Assembly: GCA_000293845.2 (NCBI GenBank) | Contig: ALYF01000003.1 | Span: 496,001 to 560,000, forward strand | DNA: 64,000 nt | Direction of reading: 5' to 3' | DNA from: an alpha proteobacterium IMCC14465 | Lineage (GTDB): Bacteria > Pseudomonadota > Alphaproteobacteria > RS24 | Shown: piece after piece, positions 10,686 to 22,682 of the stretch | Position numbering within the stretch: the first letter of the stretch is position 1 | Layout of the letters: every line of letters begins with the position of its first letter | Notes under the pieces: model-generated | Databases searched by the model: none | Told to the model about the DNA's origin: nothing | The model's input: only the letters and a program-made list of their open reading frames with translations | Program-made: the position numbers and the translations under genes

Positions 10686-11948
10686 ATGAGTACAGAAATC
10701 CGCGTTCCAACTTTGGGCGAGTCCATCACCGAAGCGACTGTTGCCCAATGGTATAAAAAACCCGGCGAAGCTGTTTCTGCCGATGAACCCCTTTGCGAGC
10801 TTGAAACGGATAAGGTGACCATTGAAGTCCCTGCACCCTCAGCAGGTGTCATGGGCGATGTTGCCGTTGAAGATGGAGCAACAGTAGAGGTCGGCGCCTT
10901 GCTTGGCGAAATCCTCGAAGGTACGGGCGCTGCACCCGCTTCTGCACCAAAAGATGCACCACAAGAAATGCCTGTTTCTGCACCAGCAGAAACTCAAGCC
11001 ACAACACCCAGTGACGCATCTGCGCCAAAAGCCGCACCAGCCGATACGCAAGATGGCGTGTTAGCACCCTCTGTTCGTCGTCTCGTTGATGAGCATGGCC
11101 TTGATGCCGCCGCGCTGTCGGGGTCGGGTAAAGGTGGGCGTTTGACCAAAGGCGATGTGTTGGAGGCTGTTGAAAAAGGTGTCACGGCACCAGCTAACAT
11201 CCCTGCGCCATCCGTTAGTACGAGACCGGATGATGCGGTCGGTGCGCCAGCCCTCGAAGAGCGTGTGAAAATGACCCGCCTGCGCCAGACAATTGCCAAG
11301 CGTTTAAAAGAGTCACAAAACACGGCAGCTATGTTGACGACTTTCAACGAAGTCGATATGTCGGAACTAATGTCTGTTCGTAGTGCCTATAAAGAGCAGT
11401 TTGAGAAAAAACACGGCGCTAAGCTCGGCTTTATGAGTTTCTTTGTGAAAGCCTGTGTTGTTGCCTTACAGGAAATCCCTGCTGTGAATGCTGAGATTGA
11501 CGGCACTGACATCGTCTATAAGCATTATGTGAACATGGGTGTTGCCGTTGGCACGGATAAAGGGCTGGTTGTACCGGTTGTTCGCAATGCACATTTGATG
11601 GGCTTTGCCGAAATTGAAACCACGATAGCCGACTATGGAAGAAAAGCCCGTGAAGGGTCGCTGGCGATTGATGATTTGCAAGGCGGCACTTTCACGATTT
11701 CTAATGGTGGGGTTTACGGCTCGCTTATGTCGACCCCAATTCTAAACAGTCCGCAATCCGGAATTCTGGGTATGCATAAAATTCAGGAACGCCCAATTGT
11801 TGTCGATGGTGAAATTGTTGTGCGTCCGATGATGTATCTAGCCCTAAGTTATGACCACAGAATTGTCGACGGTAAAGAAGCCGTGACTTTCCTTGTGCGC
11901 GTCAAAGAGGGGCTGGAAAACCCCGAGCGGCTCTTATTGAATCTCTAG
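10686..11948 (+). CDS. sucB: 2-oxoglutarate dehydrogenase E2, dihydrolipoyl succinyltransferase
   Basis: Core subunit of the complex (420 residues). It has one lipoyl domain with the lipoylated Lys43 (ETDKVTIEV), then an Ala/Pro/Thr-rich linker at about residues 85-120. A peripheral E1/E3-binding domain ([12 protein letters not shown] ... GRLTKGDV) and a C-terminal acyltransferase domain follow; the latter ends in YDHRIVDG, which carries the catalytic His. The single lipoyl domain and GESITEA start distinguish it from pyruvate dehydrogenase E2. GAGG lies ahead of the start, and lpdA follows nine bases after the stop. Confidence 0.97.
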   Translation: MSTEIRVPTLGESITEATVAQWYKKPGEAVSADEPLCELETDKVTIEVPAPSAGVMGDVAVEDGATVEVGALLGEILEGTGAAPASAPKDAPQEMPVSAPAETQATTPSDASAPKAAPADTQDGVLAPSVRRLVDEHGLDAAALSGSGKGGRLTKGDVLEAVEKGVTAPANIPAPSVSTRPDDAVGAPALEERVKMTRLRQTIAKRLKESQNTAAMLTTFNEVDMSELMSVRSAYKEQFEKKHGAKLGFMSFFVKACVVALQEIPAVNAEIDGTDIVYKHYVNMGVAVGTDKGLVVPVVRNAHLMGFAEIETTIADYGRKAREGSLAIDDLQGGTFTISNGGVYGSLMSTPILNSPQSGILGMHKIQERPIVVDGEIVVRPMMYLALSYDHRIVDGKEAVTFLVRVKEGLENPERLLLNL

Positions 11949-11957
11949 GAGAATAAA

Positions 11958-13397
11958 ATGCCTAATGAAGTTGGTGAAGAATTTGATCTTGTTGTGATTG
12001 GCTCGGGACCGGGCGGCTATGTGTGTGCTATTCGCGCCGCACAATTAGGCCTGCGCGTTGCCTGTATAGATAAGCGCCCCAGCCATGGTGGCACATGTCT
12101 GAATATTGGCTGTATTCCCTCAAAAGCACTGTTGCATGCTTCTGAGGTCTTCACAGAGGTTTCTCATGCAGGCGATATGGGTATTCAGCTGGGGAAGCCG
12201 AAACTCGATTTGCCGGCAATGATGACCTATAAAGAAAACGGCATTACCGGTAATACGCAGGGCATTGATTTCCTGTTCAAGAAAAACAAAGTTGAGGCGC
12301 TTCATGGCGCGGCGGTGATTGTTGCCCCCGGCAAAGTTGATGTCAGCCTGCTTGATGGCGGCACACGGAGCCTGACCACAAAAAATATTGTGATTGCGAC
12401 GGGTTCTGAAAGCACACCGCTTCAAGGTGTCGAAGTTGATGAGAAGCTTGTTGTCTCTTCAACAGGGGCGCTTGAATTTGATGCGGTGCCGAAACATTTA
12501 TTGATTGTTGGTGCTGGGATTATCGGGCTGGAGCTTGGTTCTGTCTGGGCGCGGCTGGGTGCGGAAGTCACAGTTGTTGAATATCTGGACCGCATTACGC
12601 CCGGTGTGGATGAAGAAGTGGCGAAGCAGTTCCAGCGGATTTTACAAAAGCAGGGATTTAAATTCCTGCTTGGTAAAAAAGTTACAGAAGTTAAACCGCT
12701 AAAGGCCAGTGTGAAGGTGACGATTGAACCGGCGCAATCTGCCAATGAGTCTGCCAATAAATCTGATGCTGAGAAAGAAACTCTGTCGGTTGACAAAGTG
12801 CTGGTGTCTATTGGTCGACGCCCCTTTACGGAAGGGCTTGGGCTGGAATCGGTGGGCGTTCAGCTAGATGCTGCAGGGCGCATTGAAACCAATGGCTTCA
12901 AGACCAATGTGGATGGTATTTATGCGATTGGTGATGTTATTACCGGTCCGATGCTGGCGCATAAGGCAGAGGATGAAGGTGTCGCGGTTGCCGAGATGCT
13001 TGCGGGTAAGCCAGGCCATGTGAATTATGATGTGATACCTGGCGTGATTTATACCGCACCGGAAGTGGCTTGGGTTGGGCTCAATGAAGAAGAGCTGAAC
13101 CAGCAAGGCGTTGATTATCGCATTGGGAAATTTCCGTTTATGGCGAATGGTCGCGCCAAGGTGAACAATACCACGGACGGTTTTGTGAAAATTCTTGCAG
13201 ATGCCAAGACCGACCGTATTCTGGGTGTGCATATTGTCGGCCCCGAGGCAGGGAATATGATTGCCGAGGCGGCAGTTGCTATGGAATTTGGCGGTAGTGC
13301 AGAAGATTTGGCGCGGACCTGCCATGCGCATCCAACTTTGACGGAAGCTGTGAAAGAAGCTGCGCTGGCCGTGGAAGACCGCGCCATTCATATGTAA
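11958..13397 (+). CDS. lpdA: dihydrolipoyl dehydrogenase (E3)
   Basis: FAD- and NAD-dependent reoxidation of lipoamide; 479 residues. The FAD motif is [10 protein letters not shown], the redox-active pair is Cys47 and Cys52 in [12 protein letters not shown], and the NAD motif is [12 protein letters not shown]. The C-terminal dimer segment [10 protein letters not shown] carries the catalytic His. A Ser/Ala/Asn/Lys-rich insertion at about residues 259-276 ([17 protein letters not shown]) lengthens a surface loop in the NAD domain and is not usual. A strong AGGAG precedes the ATG. It converges with xerC, only three bases away. Confidence 0.96.
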   Translation: MPNEVGEEFDLVVIGSGPGGYVCAIRAAQLGLRVACIDKRPSHGGTCLNIGCIPSKALLHASEVFTEVSHAGDMGIQLGKPKLDLPAMMTYKENGITGNTQGIDFLFKKNKVEALHGAAVIVAPGKVDVSLLDGGTRSLTTKNIVIATGSESTPLQGVEVDEKLVVSSTGALEFDAVPKHLLIVGAGIIGLELGSVWARLGAEVTVVEYLDRITPGVDEEVAKQFQRILQKQGFKFLLGKKVTEVKPLKASVKVTIEPAQSANESANKSDAEKETLSVDKVLVSIGRRPFTEGLGLESVGVQLDAAGRIETNGFKTNVDGIYAIGDVITGPMLAHKAEDEGVAVAEMLAGKPGHVNYDVIPGVIYTAPEVAWVGLNEEELNQQGVDYRIGKFPFMANGRAKVNNTTDGFVKILADAKTDRILGVHIVGPEAGNMIAEAAVAMEFGGSAEDLARTCHAHPTLTEAVKEAALAVEDRAIHM

Positions 13398-13400
13398 ATT

Positions 13401-14333
13401 TTACAGCTTTGATCTGGGATGTGCTGCTTGGTAAATGCGTCCAAGTTCAGCATCTTCTATTTCAGTATAGACCTGAGTGGTGCTCAAACTGCTGTGACCG
13501 AGCAATTCTTGGATGGTTCTTAAATCACCCCCTGCAGCCAGCAAATGCGTAGCAAAACTGTGTCGAAAGGCATGCGGTGTTACTTTGTCAGATAGTCCCA
13601 ATAAGCGTCGGCATTTTGCAACAATCAACTGAACCTGCCGCGCTGATAAACGCCCGCCTTTGATACCTTTGAAAAGCGGGTCGCTCTTTTGAAAGTCAAA
13701 CGGCGCCGCTTGGATATAGTGATGAATGGCATCTTCGATAAGTGGCAGGATAGGGATATCGCGCTGCTTATTGCCCTTGCCGGTAATGCGGATGGAGAGT
13801 TGGCCAGCGGTCGGGCGGTCACCATAAGACAGGTTCAATGCCTCTGAAATGCGTAACCCACAGCCATAAATCAGCACCAGCAGAGCACGGTTACGCATAT
13901 TTTCCCAATGGCGTTTGGAGGTCTCCCCCGCAAGCTGGATGATTTTGAGAGCATCATCTTGAGAAATAGGGCGCGGCAGAGATTTTGGGATTTTAGGTGA
14001 TTTGACAATTTCAAAGGCTGGGCTGACCGGATAATTTTTTTCTGACAGATAAAGAGCAAAAGAACGCAGACCCGACAAGCTTCGCGCAAGTGACCGACTT
14101 TGCGTGGTTTCCTGCTCACGCCGTTTCGCTAAAAAACTTCTTACATCCATAGCTTTTAAAGCTGCAAAACAAGCTGGGCTGGCTTCTTGTTCTGCATGTC
14201 CGGCTAGAAAGTCAATAAATTGGGTGATGTCTCGCTGATAGGCTTCAACCGTATGTAGGCTGAGTTTGCGCTGGTGTGTGAGCATAGCCAGCCAGTCGCC
14301 GATTAGGTTTTGAAGTTCGGTATTGGCTGTCAT
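13401..14333 (-). CDS. xerC: tyrosine recombinase XerC
   Basis: Site-specific recombinase that, with XerD, resolves chromosome dimers at dif; 310 residues from the ATG at 14333 (an in-frame TTG at 14348 is less likely). The N-terminal SAM-like DNA-binding domain covers about residues 1-100. The catalytic set is complete: Arg161 (GLRISE), Lys187 (GKGNK), His254 and Arg257 (HAFRHSF), His280 (LGHSS) and the nucleophile Tyr289. It lies next to priA, divergently, as in many alphaproteobacteria. XerD is the alternative, but the neighbourhood and length fit XerC. Confidence 0.9.
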   Translation of the reverse strand: MTANTELQNLIGDWLAMLTHQRKLSLHTVEAYQRDITQFIDFLAGHAEQEASPACFAALKAMDVRSFLAKRREQETTQSRSLARSLSGLRSFALYLSEKNYPVSPAFEIVKSPKIPKSLPRPISQDDALKIIQLAGETSKRHWENMRNRALLVLIYGCGLRISEALNLSYGDRPTAGQLSIRITGKGNKQRDIPILPLIEDAIHHYIQAAPFDFQKSDPLFKGIKGGRLSARQVQLIVAKCRRLLGLSDKVTPHAFRHSFATHLLAAGGDLRTIQELLGHSSLSTTQVYTEIEDAELGRIYQAAHPRSKL

Positions 14334-14377
14334 GTCAAGACACCACAAAAGGGGTTTAAATGTTTTCTCACTAGCAT

Positions 14378-14406
14378 TTGGTCAAAATCAAAGCTTCACC
14401 TATGAT
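14378..14406 (+). promoter_or_regulatory. possible promoter for priA
   Basis: TTGGTC at 14378-14383 and TATGAT at 14401-14406 are separated by 17 bases, 45 bases before the priA start. The -10 matches the consensus at five of six positions, the -35 at three. It lies in the divergent xerC-priA gap, where nothing stronger is seen. Confidence 0.35.
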
Positions 14407-14450
14407 GTAACAAACTATGCCATAAAACCAAGAATGGGACACGCAACATT

Positions 14451-16670
14451 ATGCAGAGGATAGAAAATGACGACATTCAGATTGTTGCCGTTTGCCTCGC
14501 CGCACTTGTACCCAAATTATTCCATTATGCCGTGCCGCAAGGCGCGGCACTCGCGCCTGGTCAATTTGTGTTGGTTCCATTTGGCAAAAAGAAACTGCCG
14601 GGGGTGATATGGGAAGCCCCCCGCCCATGGCAGGAAAATGATCCGCCAAAAGATAAATTAAAATTTATTGAACAGATTTATGACCTCCCGCCACTTTCTG
14701 AAGAAAACCGGCAATTTGTGGATTGGGTGTCGTCCTATGTGATGAGTCCGCAAGGTGCGGTTCTGAAACTCTTACTGAGCGTGCCGGATGCATTGTCGCC
14801 TGAAAAGCCGGTCATGGGTTGGCAGGTCTCCGACAAACGCCCCCCACGCTTAACGGAGGCGCGGCGCAGAGTATTTGCAACGCTCCTGCCCGGCATGGCG
14901 ATGCGCACGAAAACTTTGACCGAAGCAGCCTCTGTCTCGGCGGCGACCTTGGCTTCATTAGAAAAAGAAGGCGCGCTGATTAAGGCTGAAATGCCGCCAG
15001 AACTTATGGAAGAAACATTATTTGATGTGCCGGATCCTGCACATAGCCGTGTACAGTTTTCTGACGAGCAGGCGGAAGCTGTGCGGCAACTGACAGATAA
15101 AATCGACACGAGAGGTTTTCAATGCCATTTGCTCGATGGGGTCACTGGCTCTGGTAAAACGGAGGTGTTTTTCGAGGTTATCGCGGCAGCGCTCACCAAT
15201 GGAAAGTCTGCGATTGTCTTGCTTCCGGAAATTGCTTTGACGGAACAATTACTGGCGCGCTTTGTTGAGCGTTTTGGCTGTCGTCCTGCCTTGTGGCATT
15301 CGGGGCTGACACCATCCGAACGTCGGCGAACATGGCGTGCGGTGGCTGAGGGTAAAGTAAAGGTCATGGTTGCCGCGCGGTCAGGTCTGTTTTTGCCATG
15401 GCAGAATCTCGGTGTGATTGTTGTGGATGAAGAACACGACCCCGGTTTCAAGCAGGAAGAAGGCGTGATTTATAATGCACGCGATATGGCGGTTGTGCGC
15501 GGACGACTGGCTGATGCGACGGTTATTCTGTCTTCTGCAACGCCATCTCTTGAAAGCTATGTTAATGCGCGTGATGAGCGGTATCATCTTGTGAAGCTTC
15601 CCAGCCGTCATGGGGCGGCGGGTATGCCGGATTTATCTATGATTGATATGCGGCTTGACCCGCCGGCGCGCGGGCAATGGTTGTCTCCGGCGATGGTATC
15701 TGCCATGCAAGATGCGCTTGATCTTGGTCAGCAGACTTTGCTGTTTCTTAACCGCAGGGGGTATGCGCCGCTGACCCTGTGCCGCAACTGTGGGCATCGT
15801 TATGCTTGTTCTGATTGTGATGCTTGGCTGGTTGAGCATCGGCGGAAAAATCTTATGGCCTGTCATCAATGCGGCAGTGTGCGGAATGTCCCCGATACAT
15901 GCGAAGAATGCGGTGAAGCAGATTGTTTAACGGCTTGTGGGCCAGGTGTGGAACGTGTGCTGGAAGAAGTTGGGCATGTCTTTCCCGATAAAAAGGCGGC
16001 TGTTTTGTCCTCTGACATGGTTGGACAGAGCGGAGAACTGCAAAGTCAGTTAAACCTTATTCAAAGCGGCGAAATAGATATTATAATTGGGACGCAGATT
16101 ATCGCGAAGGGTCATCATTTCCCTGCGCTGGGCTTTGCCGGCGTCGTCGATGCTGATTTGGGGTTGGGCAATGGCGATTTGCGGGCGGCTGAACGGACGT
16201 ATCAAACATTATTGCAGGTCTCGGGGCGGGCGGGGCGCGAATCCGCGAAAGGCACTGCCATGCTGCAAAGCTATATGCCCGACCATCCGGTGTTACAGGC
16301 ATTAATTGCGGGGGAACGGGATATATTTCTGGAGCGCGAGGCTGAGATGCGGGCGCAATCTAGCATGCCCCCTTTTGGGCGTTTAGCAGGTCTTGTATTG
16401 TCCGGCCCTGATTTAGCCGCACTGAACCAATTTTCCAGAGATTTGGCGGCGCTGATACCAGCTTCGGAACCAGCCTTGGGGGAGGTGCGCGTATTGGGCC
16501 CCGCGCCGGCGCCTATTGCGCGTATTCGTAACCGATATCGCATGAGATTCCTCGTCAAGGCTGGAAAACAGGCAAAAATCCAGCGTTTTATCGCCCATTG
16601 GTTAGCCAAGGCAAAAATACCCAGCCAAATTCGTGTGGCGATAGATATTGACCCTTACAGTTTCTTTTAA
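14451..16670 (+). CDS. priA: primosomal protein N', replication restart helicase
   Basis: Superfamily 2 DNA helicase (739 residues) that recognises stalled forks and reloads the replisome. The N-terminal 3'-end-binding domain spans about residues 1-105. Walker A is GVTGSGKT at 230-237 and the DEEH box is at 326-329. The two zinc-binding Cys clusters follow in the CRNC ... CSDC ... CHQC ... CEEC region, then GTQIIAKGHHFP and GRAGR. It sits divergently from xerC and ahead of the ATP synthase operon. Confidence 0.97.
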   Translation: MQRIENDDIQIVAVCLAALVPKLFHYAVPQGAALAPGQFVLVPFGKKKLPGVIWEAPRPWQENDPPKDKLKFIEQIYDLPPLSEENRQFVDWVSSYVMSPQGAVLKLLLSVPDALSPEKPVMGWQVSDKRPPRLTEARRRVFATLLPGMAMRTKTLTEAASVSAATLASLEKEGALIKAEMPPELMEETLFDVPDPAHSRVQFSDEQAEAVRQLTDKIDTRGFQCHLLDGVTGSGKTEVFFEVIAAALTNGKSAIVLLPEIALTEQLLARFVERFGCRPALWHSGLTPSERRRTWRAVAEGKVKVMVAARSGLFLPWQNLGVIVVDEEHDPGFKQEEGVIYNARDMAVVRGRLADATVILSSATPSLESYVNARDERYHLVKLPSRHGAAGMPDLSMIDMRLDPPARGQWLSPAMVSAMQDALDLGQQTLLFLNRRGYAPLTLCRNCGHRYACSDCDAWLVEHRRKNLMACHQCGSVRNVPDTCEECGEADCLTACGPGVERVLEEVGHVFPDKKAAVLSSDMVGQSGELQSQLNLIQSGEIDIIIGTQIIAKGHHFPALGFAGVVDADLGLGNGDLRAAERTYQTLLQVSGRAGRESAKGTAMLQSYMPDHPVLQALIAGERDIFLEREAEMRAQSSMPPFGRLAGLVLSGPDLAALNQFSRDLAALIPASEPALGEVRVLGPAPAPIARIRNRYRMRFLVKAGKQAKIQRFIAHWLAKAKIPSQIRVAIDIDPYSFF

Positions 16671-16866
16671 AGCCTAATCTAACACACTGACAGTCAACGC
16701 AAATTAATCCCCAAAAGCTGTGTCAAAACGCCCCCATCCTCTATTGCAAGCGGGCGCGTGCTGTGCTAACTGACACCAAATATTAATGTCATTCCTACTG
16801 TGAATTGCTTACCGATTTAAGGCAAACACAGCAGTCAGCGCACAAAGGTAGATCATTGGTTTTGAA

Positions 16867-17472
16867 ATGGTTTCTGATATGAGTTCATCCAGTGTTGAGT
16901 CATCCAAACCAGAATTTATAGGTTCTGTCTCCGGTCTTTCCGGTCGTTATGCCTCTGCGCTTTTTGAACTTATGCAAGAAGCTTCCGAAGCTGACCAGAA
17001 GGATATTCATCAGTCAATGGACGTGCTTTCCGGCCTGTTCGGCGTGGATGAAAGCTTTGGCGATATGCTGGTAAGTCCGGTGATTTCTGTCGAAGATAAA
17101 GAAAATGCGCTGGTGGAGATTTTCTCTAAAGCATCCATTGGACAGATTGTGTCGAATTTTGCTGTTCTGGTTGTAAAAAACCGTCGCGCTTTTCTGCTTC
17201 AGGACATCTGTAGAACCTTTAAGGCGCTGGAAGCCAAGGCGCGCGGCGAAATGACAGCGCATGTGACAACGGCGAGCAAGCTCTCTGAACAGCATGAAAA
17301 TGACTTAAAGCAGCAGCTTAAAAATAAATTCGGGCAGGACATTAGTGTCATTTCCGAAGTCGATCAGACGCTACTGGCAGGCATGATTGTGCGTGTTGGT
17401 AGCCGAATGATTGATGACTCTTTACGAACCAAACTTTTTACATTGAAACAAGCCATGAATGAGGCGGGATAA
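16867..17472 (+). CDS. atpH: ATP synthase F1 delta subunit
   Basis: OSCP/delta subunit (201 residues) joining F1 to the peripheral stalk. The N-terminal helical bundle begins near [13 protein letters not shown], and the C-terminal conserved segment has the [18 protein letters not shown] signature. The annotated ATG gives a slightly long N-terminus; an internal ATG at 16879 is possible. It is the first gene of atpHAGDC, and its TAA overlaps the atpA ATG by one base. The 196-base gap before it shows no clear promoter. Confidence 0.95.
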   Translation: MVSDMSSSSVESSKPEFIGSVSGLSGRYASALFELMQEASEADQKDIHQSMDVLSGLFGVDESFGDMLVSPVISVEDKENALVEIFSKASIGQIVSNFAVLVVKNRRAFLLQDICRTFKALEAKARGEMTAHVTTASKLSEQHENDLKQQLKNKFGQDISVISEVDQTLLAGMIVRVGSRMIDDSLRTKLFTLKQAMNEAG

Positions 17473-19004
17473 TGGACATCAAAGCATCCGAAATAACTTC
17501 CATCCTAAAACAGCAAATCAAGGACTTCGACAGCAAGTCCGAGGTTTCAGAAATCGGACAGGTTCTCTCTGTCGGTGATGGTATCGCAAGAATTTATGGT
17601 CTGGATAATGTGCAGGCCGGTGAGATGGTTGAATTCCCTGGCGGTATTCGCGGCATGGCGCTCAACCTTGAAGAAGATAATGTCGGTGTCGTGATTTTTG
17701 GCTCTGACCGTGAAATTCGTGAAGGTGATACTGTCAAACGGACGGGCGATATTGTGTCTGTGCCTGTTGGTAAGGAACTTCTGGGCCGTGTTGTTGATCC
17801 GCTGGGTAACCCGTTGGATGGCAAAGGTCCGATTAACGCCTCTGAAAACCGCAAAGTGGACGTGAAAGCACCGGGTATTATCCCTCGTAAATCTGTGCAT
17901 GAGCCAATGCAAACAGGTCTGAAGGCAGTGGATGCGCTTATACCGATTGGTCGTGGTCAGCGTGAATTAATTATTGGTGACCGCCAGACTGGTAAAACAG
18001 CCATTGCCATTGATGCGATTTTGAACCAGCGCGCCGTGAATGAAGGCGATGATGAAAGCGCGAAGCTTTACTGCGTTTATGTCGCTATCGGTCAGAAACG
18101 TTCTACAGTCGCTCAGATTGTTAAGACGCTGGAAGAAAATGATGCGCTGAAATATACAATTATCGTTGCCGCGACAGCTTCTGAAGCGGCCCCATTGCAA
18201 TATCTCGCACCTTTTGCGGGCTGTACTATGGCTGAATATTTCAGGGATAATGGCATGCATGCCATGATTACCTATGATGATTTGTCCAAACAGGCGGTTG
18301 CCTACAGACAAATGTCTCTCTTGCTGCGTCGTCCACCAGGGCGTGAAGCCTATCCGGGTGATGTTTTCTTCTTGCACTCACGTCTCTTGGAGCGTGCGGC
18401 GAAAATGAATGACGAATTTGGTTCGGGCTCCATGACGGCTCTGCCGATTATTGAAACACAAGCCAATGACGTGTCAGCGTATATTCCAACCAATGTGATT
18501 TCGATTACAGATGGTCAGATTTTCCTAGAAACAGATTTGTTCTATCAAGGTATTCGTCCTGCGGTGAATGTTGGCCTGTCCGTTTCTCGTGTTGGGTCTG
18601 CGGCGCAAATTAAAGCCATGAAACAAGTGGCGGGTAAAATTAAAGGTGAGCTGGCTCAATATCGTGAAATGGCGGCCTTTGCCCAGTTTGGTTCTGACCT
18701 TGATGCGTCAACGCAACGCCTGCTTAATCGCGGTGCCAAGCTGACTGAATTGCTGAAACAAGGCCAGTTTTCGCCGCTTCAGGCTGAAGAGCAGGTTGTT
18801 GTGATTTATGCGGGTGTGAATGGTTATCTAGATGATTTGCCGGTCGCTTCTGTTGGCCGCTTTGAGGAAGAATTGCTGTCGCATGTTCATACAAAAGAAA
18901 GCGACTTGCTCTCAACTATCCGCACGGAAAAAGCGCTGTCCGACGATACAGAGTCTAAGCTCAAATCCGTTATTGAAAGTTTCGCGGCTAAGTTTGCGGC
19001 CTAA
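17472..19004 (+). CDS. atpA: ATP synthase F1 alpha subunit
   Basis: Non-catalytic nucleotide-binding subunit of F1 (510 residues, normal length). It has the beta-barrel domain with [17 protein letters not shown], then the Walker A motif GDRQTGKT and the signature [17 protein letters not shown]. It is coupled to atpH through a one-base overlap and precedes atpG by about 50 bases. It works with AtpD in the alpha3-beta3 ring. Confidence 0.98.
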   Translation: MDIKASEITSILKQQIKDFDSKSEVSEIGQVLSVGDGIARIYGLDNVQAGEMVEFPGGIRGMALNLEEDNVGVVIFGSDREIREGDTVKRTGDIVSVPVGKELLGRVVDPLGNPLDGKGPINASENRKVDVKAPGIIPRKSVHEPMQTGLKAVDALIPIGRGQRELIIGDRQTGKTAIAIDAILNQRAVNEGDDESAKLYCVYVAIGQKRSTVAQIVKTLEENDALKYTIIVAATASEAAPLQYLAPFAGCTMAEYFRDNGMHAMITYDDLSKQAVAYRQMSLLLRRPPGREAYPGDVFFLHSRLLERAAKMNDEFGSGSMTALPIIETQANDVSAYIPTNVISITDGQIFLETDLFYQGIRPAVNVGLSVSRVGSAAQIKAMKQVAGKIKGELAQYREMAAFAQFGSDLDASTQRLLNRGAKLTELLKQGQFSPLQAEEQVVVIYAGVNGYLDDLPVASVGRFEEELLSHVHTKESDLLSTIRTEKALSDDTESKLKSVIESFAAKFAA

Positions 19005-19056
19005 TTAAGCGATTATAAAAAAAGCAGGGCAGAAAGCAGAGTAGAAGGCAGAGCAG

Positions 19057-19935
19057 ATGGCGTCTTTAAAAGAACTTCGGAACAGGATTTCCAGCGTTAA
19101 GGCAACGCAGAAAATCACGCGTGCCATGCAGATGGTTGCAGCTTCCAAACTTCGCCGTGCGCAGGATGCTGCCATATCGGCACGCCCTTATGCTGAACGT
19201 ATGAGCCTGGTGCTTGCTAATCTTGCCGCCGGTGTTGCCGGACAGGATGGCGCGCCTGCGCTACTCTCCGGCACAGGTAAAGAGGACACGCATTTATTGA
19301 TTGTCGCCACGGCGGAGCGGGGACTGTGCGGGGGGTTCAACGCCTCTATTGCAAAATTGGCAAAAGAGCGTGCGCTTGCGCTGAAAGCTGAAGGTAAAAC
19401 CGTAAAAATTCTGTGTGTCGGGCGTAAGGGCGGTGATTTGCTCAAACGTGATTTTGAAGCTGATATGCTCGAGACTGTGACCTATCAGGGGCTAAAATCT
19501 GTCGGTTTTGAACAGGCACAAGAAGTAGCCACGCAAGTTTTGGCGCTTTTTGAAACGGAAGCCTTTGATGTTTGTACGCTTTATTATTCTGAATTTGTGA
19601 ACGTTATTACGCAAATTCCGAAAGAGTTGCAGATTATCCCGGCGCATCTTGATGAGGATTCCACGCTTGATTTGGGTGGGGCGGCTTATGATTATGAGCC
19701 TGAAGAAACTGAAATCCTGGATGCTCTCCTGCCGCGTAATATTTCTATTCAGATTTTGCGGGCCTTGCTGGAAAATGCTGCGAGTGAGCAAGGTGCGCGC
19801 ATGAGCGCCATGGATAATGCCACGCGGAATGCGGGTGAAATGATTGATAGTTTGACCATCACCTATAACAGGTCTCGTCAGGCGCAAATCACCAAGGAAT
19901 TAATTGAAATTATATCTGGAGCTGAAGCACTTTAA
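19057..19935 (+). CDS. atpG: ATP synthase F1 gamma subunit
   Basis: Central rotor shaft of F1 (292 residues). The N-terminal helix ([20 protein letters not shown]) and the C-terminal helix with [15 protein letters not shown] and [16 protein letters not shown] form the coiled-coil shaft. The Rossmann-like middle domain contains ERGLCGGFN. Order and length are as usual for an alphaproteobacterial atp operon. Confidence 0.97.
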   Translation: MASLKELRNRISSVKATQKITRAMQMVAASKLRRAQDAAISARPYAERMSLVLANLAAGVAGQDGAPALLSGTGKEDTHLLIVATAERGLCGGFNASIAKLAKERALALKAEGKTVKILCVGRKGGDLLKRDFEADMLETVTYQGLKSVGFEQAQEVATQVLALFETEAFDVCTLYYSEFVNVITQIPKELQIIPAHLDEDSTLDLGGAAYDYEPEETEILDALLPRNISIQILRALLENAASEQGARMSAMDNATRNAGEMIDSLTITYNRSRQAQITKELIEIISGAEAL

Positions 19936-19960
19936 TTGCTCCCAACTAAATCGACTTTAA

Positions 19961-21415
<1,455 letters not shown>

Positions 21416-21420
21416 CCATT

Positions 21421-21807
21421 ATGAGCGACCGTCTTACATTCGATATGGTTTCCCCCGAAAAGCATCTGTTTTCCGCAGAGGTTGACGTTGTCACCGTGCC
21501 GGGGAGTGAAGGTGATTTTGGGGTGCTTGCCAATCACAGTCCGATGATGTCGGTTTTGCGTCCAGGCATTGTGCTTGTCGAAGATGGCGGCACCACCACA
21601 CGTTATTTTGTCCAAGGTGGGTTTGCGGATGTAACGCCAGATGGCTTGACCATTCTTGCCGAACAAGCCTTGGCTGTTGATGGTGACGATAAAGATGCCC
21701 TGCAAGATGCAGTCACTCAGGCAAGAAGCCGTGTTGAGGCTGAAACGGATGAGCAGAAAAAAGCTGAAGCTGAAACTGTGTTGAGGGTTTTGGAAGAAAT
21801 CCTGTAA
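21421..21807 (+). CDS. atpC: ATP synthase F1 epsilon subunit
   Basis: Regulatory and rotor subunit of F1 (128 residues). The N-terminal beta-sandwich begins LTFDMVSPEKHLFSAEVDVV and includes VPGSEGDFGVLANHSP. The C-terminal helical hairpin is short and charged (EAETDEQKKAEAET). Last gene of atpHAGDC; it converges with purU ten bases downstream. Confidence 0.95.
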   Translation: MSDRLTFDMVSPEKHLFSAEVDVVTVPGSEGDFGVLANHSPMMSVLRPGIVLVEDGGTTTRYFVQGGFADVTPDGLTILAEQALAVDGDDKDALQDAVTQARSRVEAETDEQKKAEAETVLRVLEEIL

Positions 21808-21817
21808 AGCCGTTCGT

Positions 21818-22675
21818 TTAATCGAAAACGACTGTCTTACCTTCATTCAGTAGAATACGATGTTCCGTGTGCGCGCGTACGGCTCTTGCCATGACGCTTT
21901 GTTCATTCTCTTGACCAGCGCCTATCATATTTTCAACAGACATATCATGCCTGACCGGAACAACTTGTTGCGCAATAATTGGGCCTTCATCGAGATTGGG
22001 GGTCACATAATGTGCGGTTGCCCCAATCATTTTTACGCCGCGATGATAGGCCTGACTATAAGGCTCGGCCCCTTTGAAACTTGGCAGGAATGAATGATGG
22101 ATATTGATGATCTGTCCGGGATAGCTGTCGGTCATCTCTGCCGAGAGAATTTGCATATATCTTGCGAGTATCACCAACTCAGCGCCGGTATCTGTAATGA
22201 TTTGTTTAATTTGCGCTTCAGCAGCTTGTTTGGTGTCGGGGGTAACCGGAATATGGTGAAAGGGAATATTCTCGCGGGCAACAAGTTCGCGAGAGGTGTC
22301 GTGATTGGAGATAACGGCCGCAATATCCATTTTTAATGTGCCGGTGCGACAGCGATACAGCAAGTCAACGAGGCAATGGTCAAATTTTGACAACATAATA
22401 ATGGCGGGCGTGTTAACGCTCATATCGAATATTTGCCAATCCATCTCAAATGAGTCGGATATAGATTTAAATTTTTCCTTTAAATCACCCTGATTAACTT
22501 CCACTGACGCGTCAGCAGTCGTTAAAGCCACACGCATGAAGAAGCGTCCGGTTTTTGGGTCACCAAATTGGTTACTTTCCAGAATATTTAATCCCGCCTG
22601 ATGGATAAACGAGCTGACTGTGGCGACAATGCCTGGGCGGTCTATGCAAGATAAAAGCAGTGTAAATGTTTTCAT
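21818..22675 (-). CDS. purU: formyltetrahydrofolate deformylase
   Basis: Hydrolyses 10-formyl-tetrahydrofolate to formate and tetrahydrofolate, balancing one-carbon pools. The chosen ATG at 22675 gives 285 residues; a longer frame would overlap the upstream oxygenase gene. An ACT-like domain covers residues 1-85 (LLSCIDRPGIVATVSSF), followed by a formyltransferase-fold domain. Key segments are NIHHSFLPSFKGAEPY (residues 191-206) and DEGPIIAQ with Asp229. It starts eight bases after the oxygenase gene, so the two are probably co-transcribed. Confidence 0.95.
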   Translation of the reverse strand: MKTFTLLLSCIDRPGIVATVSSFIHQAGLNILESNQFGDPKTGRFFMRVALTTADASVEVNQGDLKEKFKSISDSFEMDWQIFDMSVNTPAIIMLSKFDHCLVDLLYRCRTGTLKMDIAAVISNHDTSRELVARENIPFHHIPVTPDTKQAAEAQIKQIITDTGAELVILARYMQILSAEMTDSYPGQIINIHHSFLPSFKGAEPYSQAYHRGVKMIGATAHYVTPNLDEGPIIAQQVVPVRHDMSVENMIGAGQENEQSVMARAVRAHTEHRILLNEGKTVVFD

Positions 22676-22682
22676 TTCAGAA

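Noticed and set aside
16671-16866. tRNA gene or clear promoter before atpH
   Set aside because: No cloverleaf could be drawn, and the best -35/-10 candidates match the consensus poorly.
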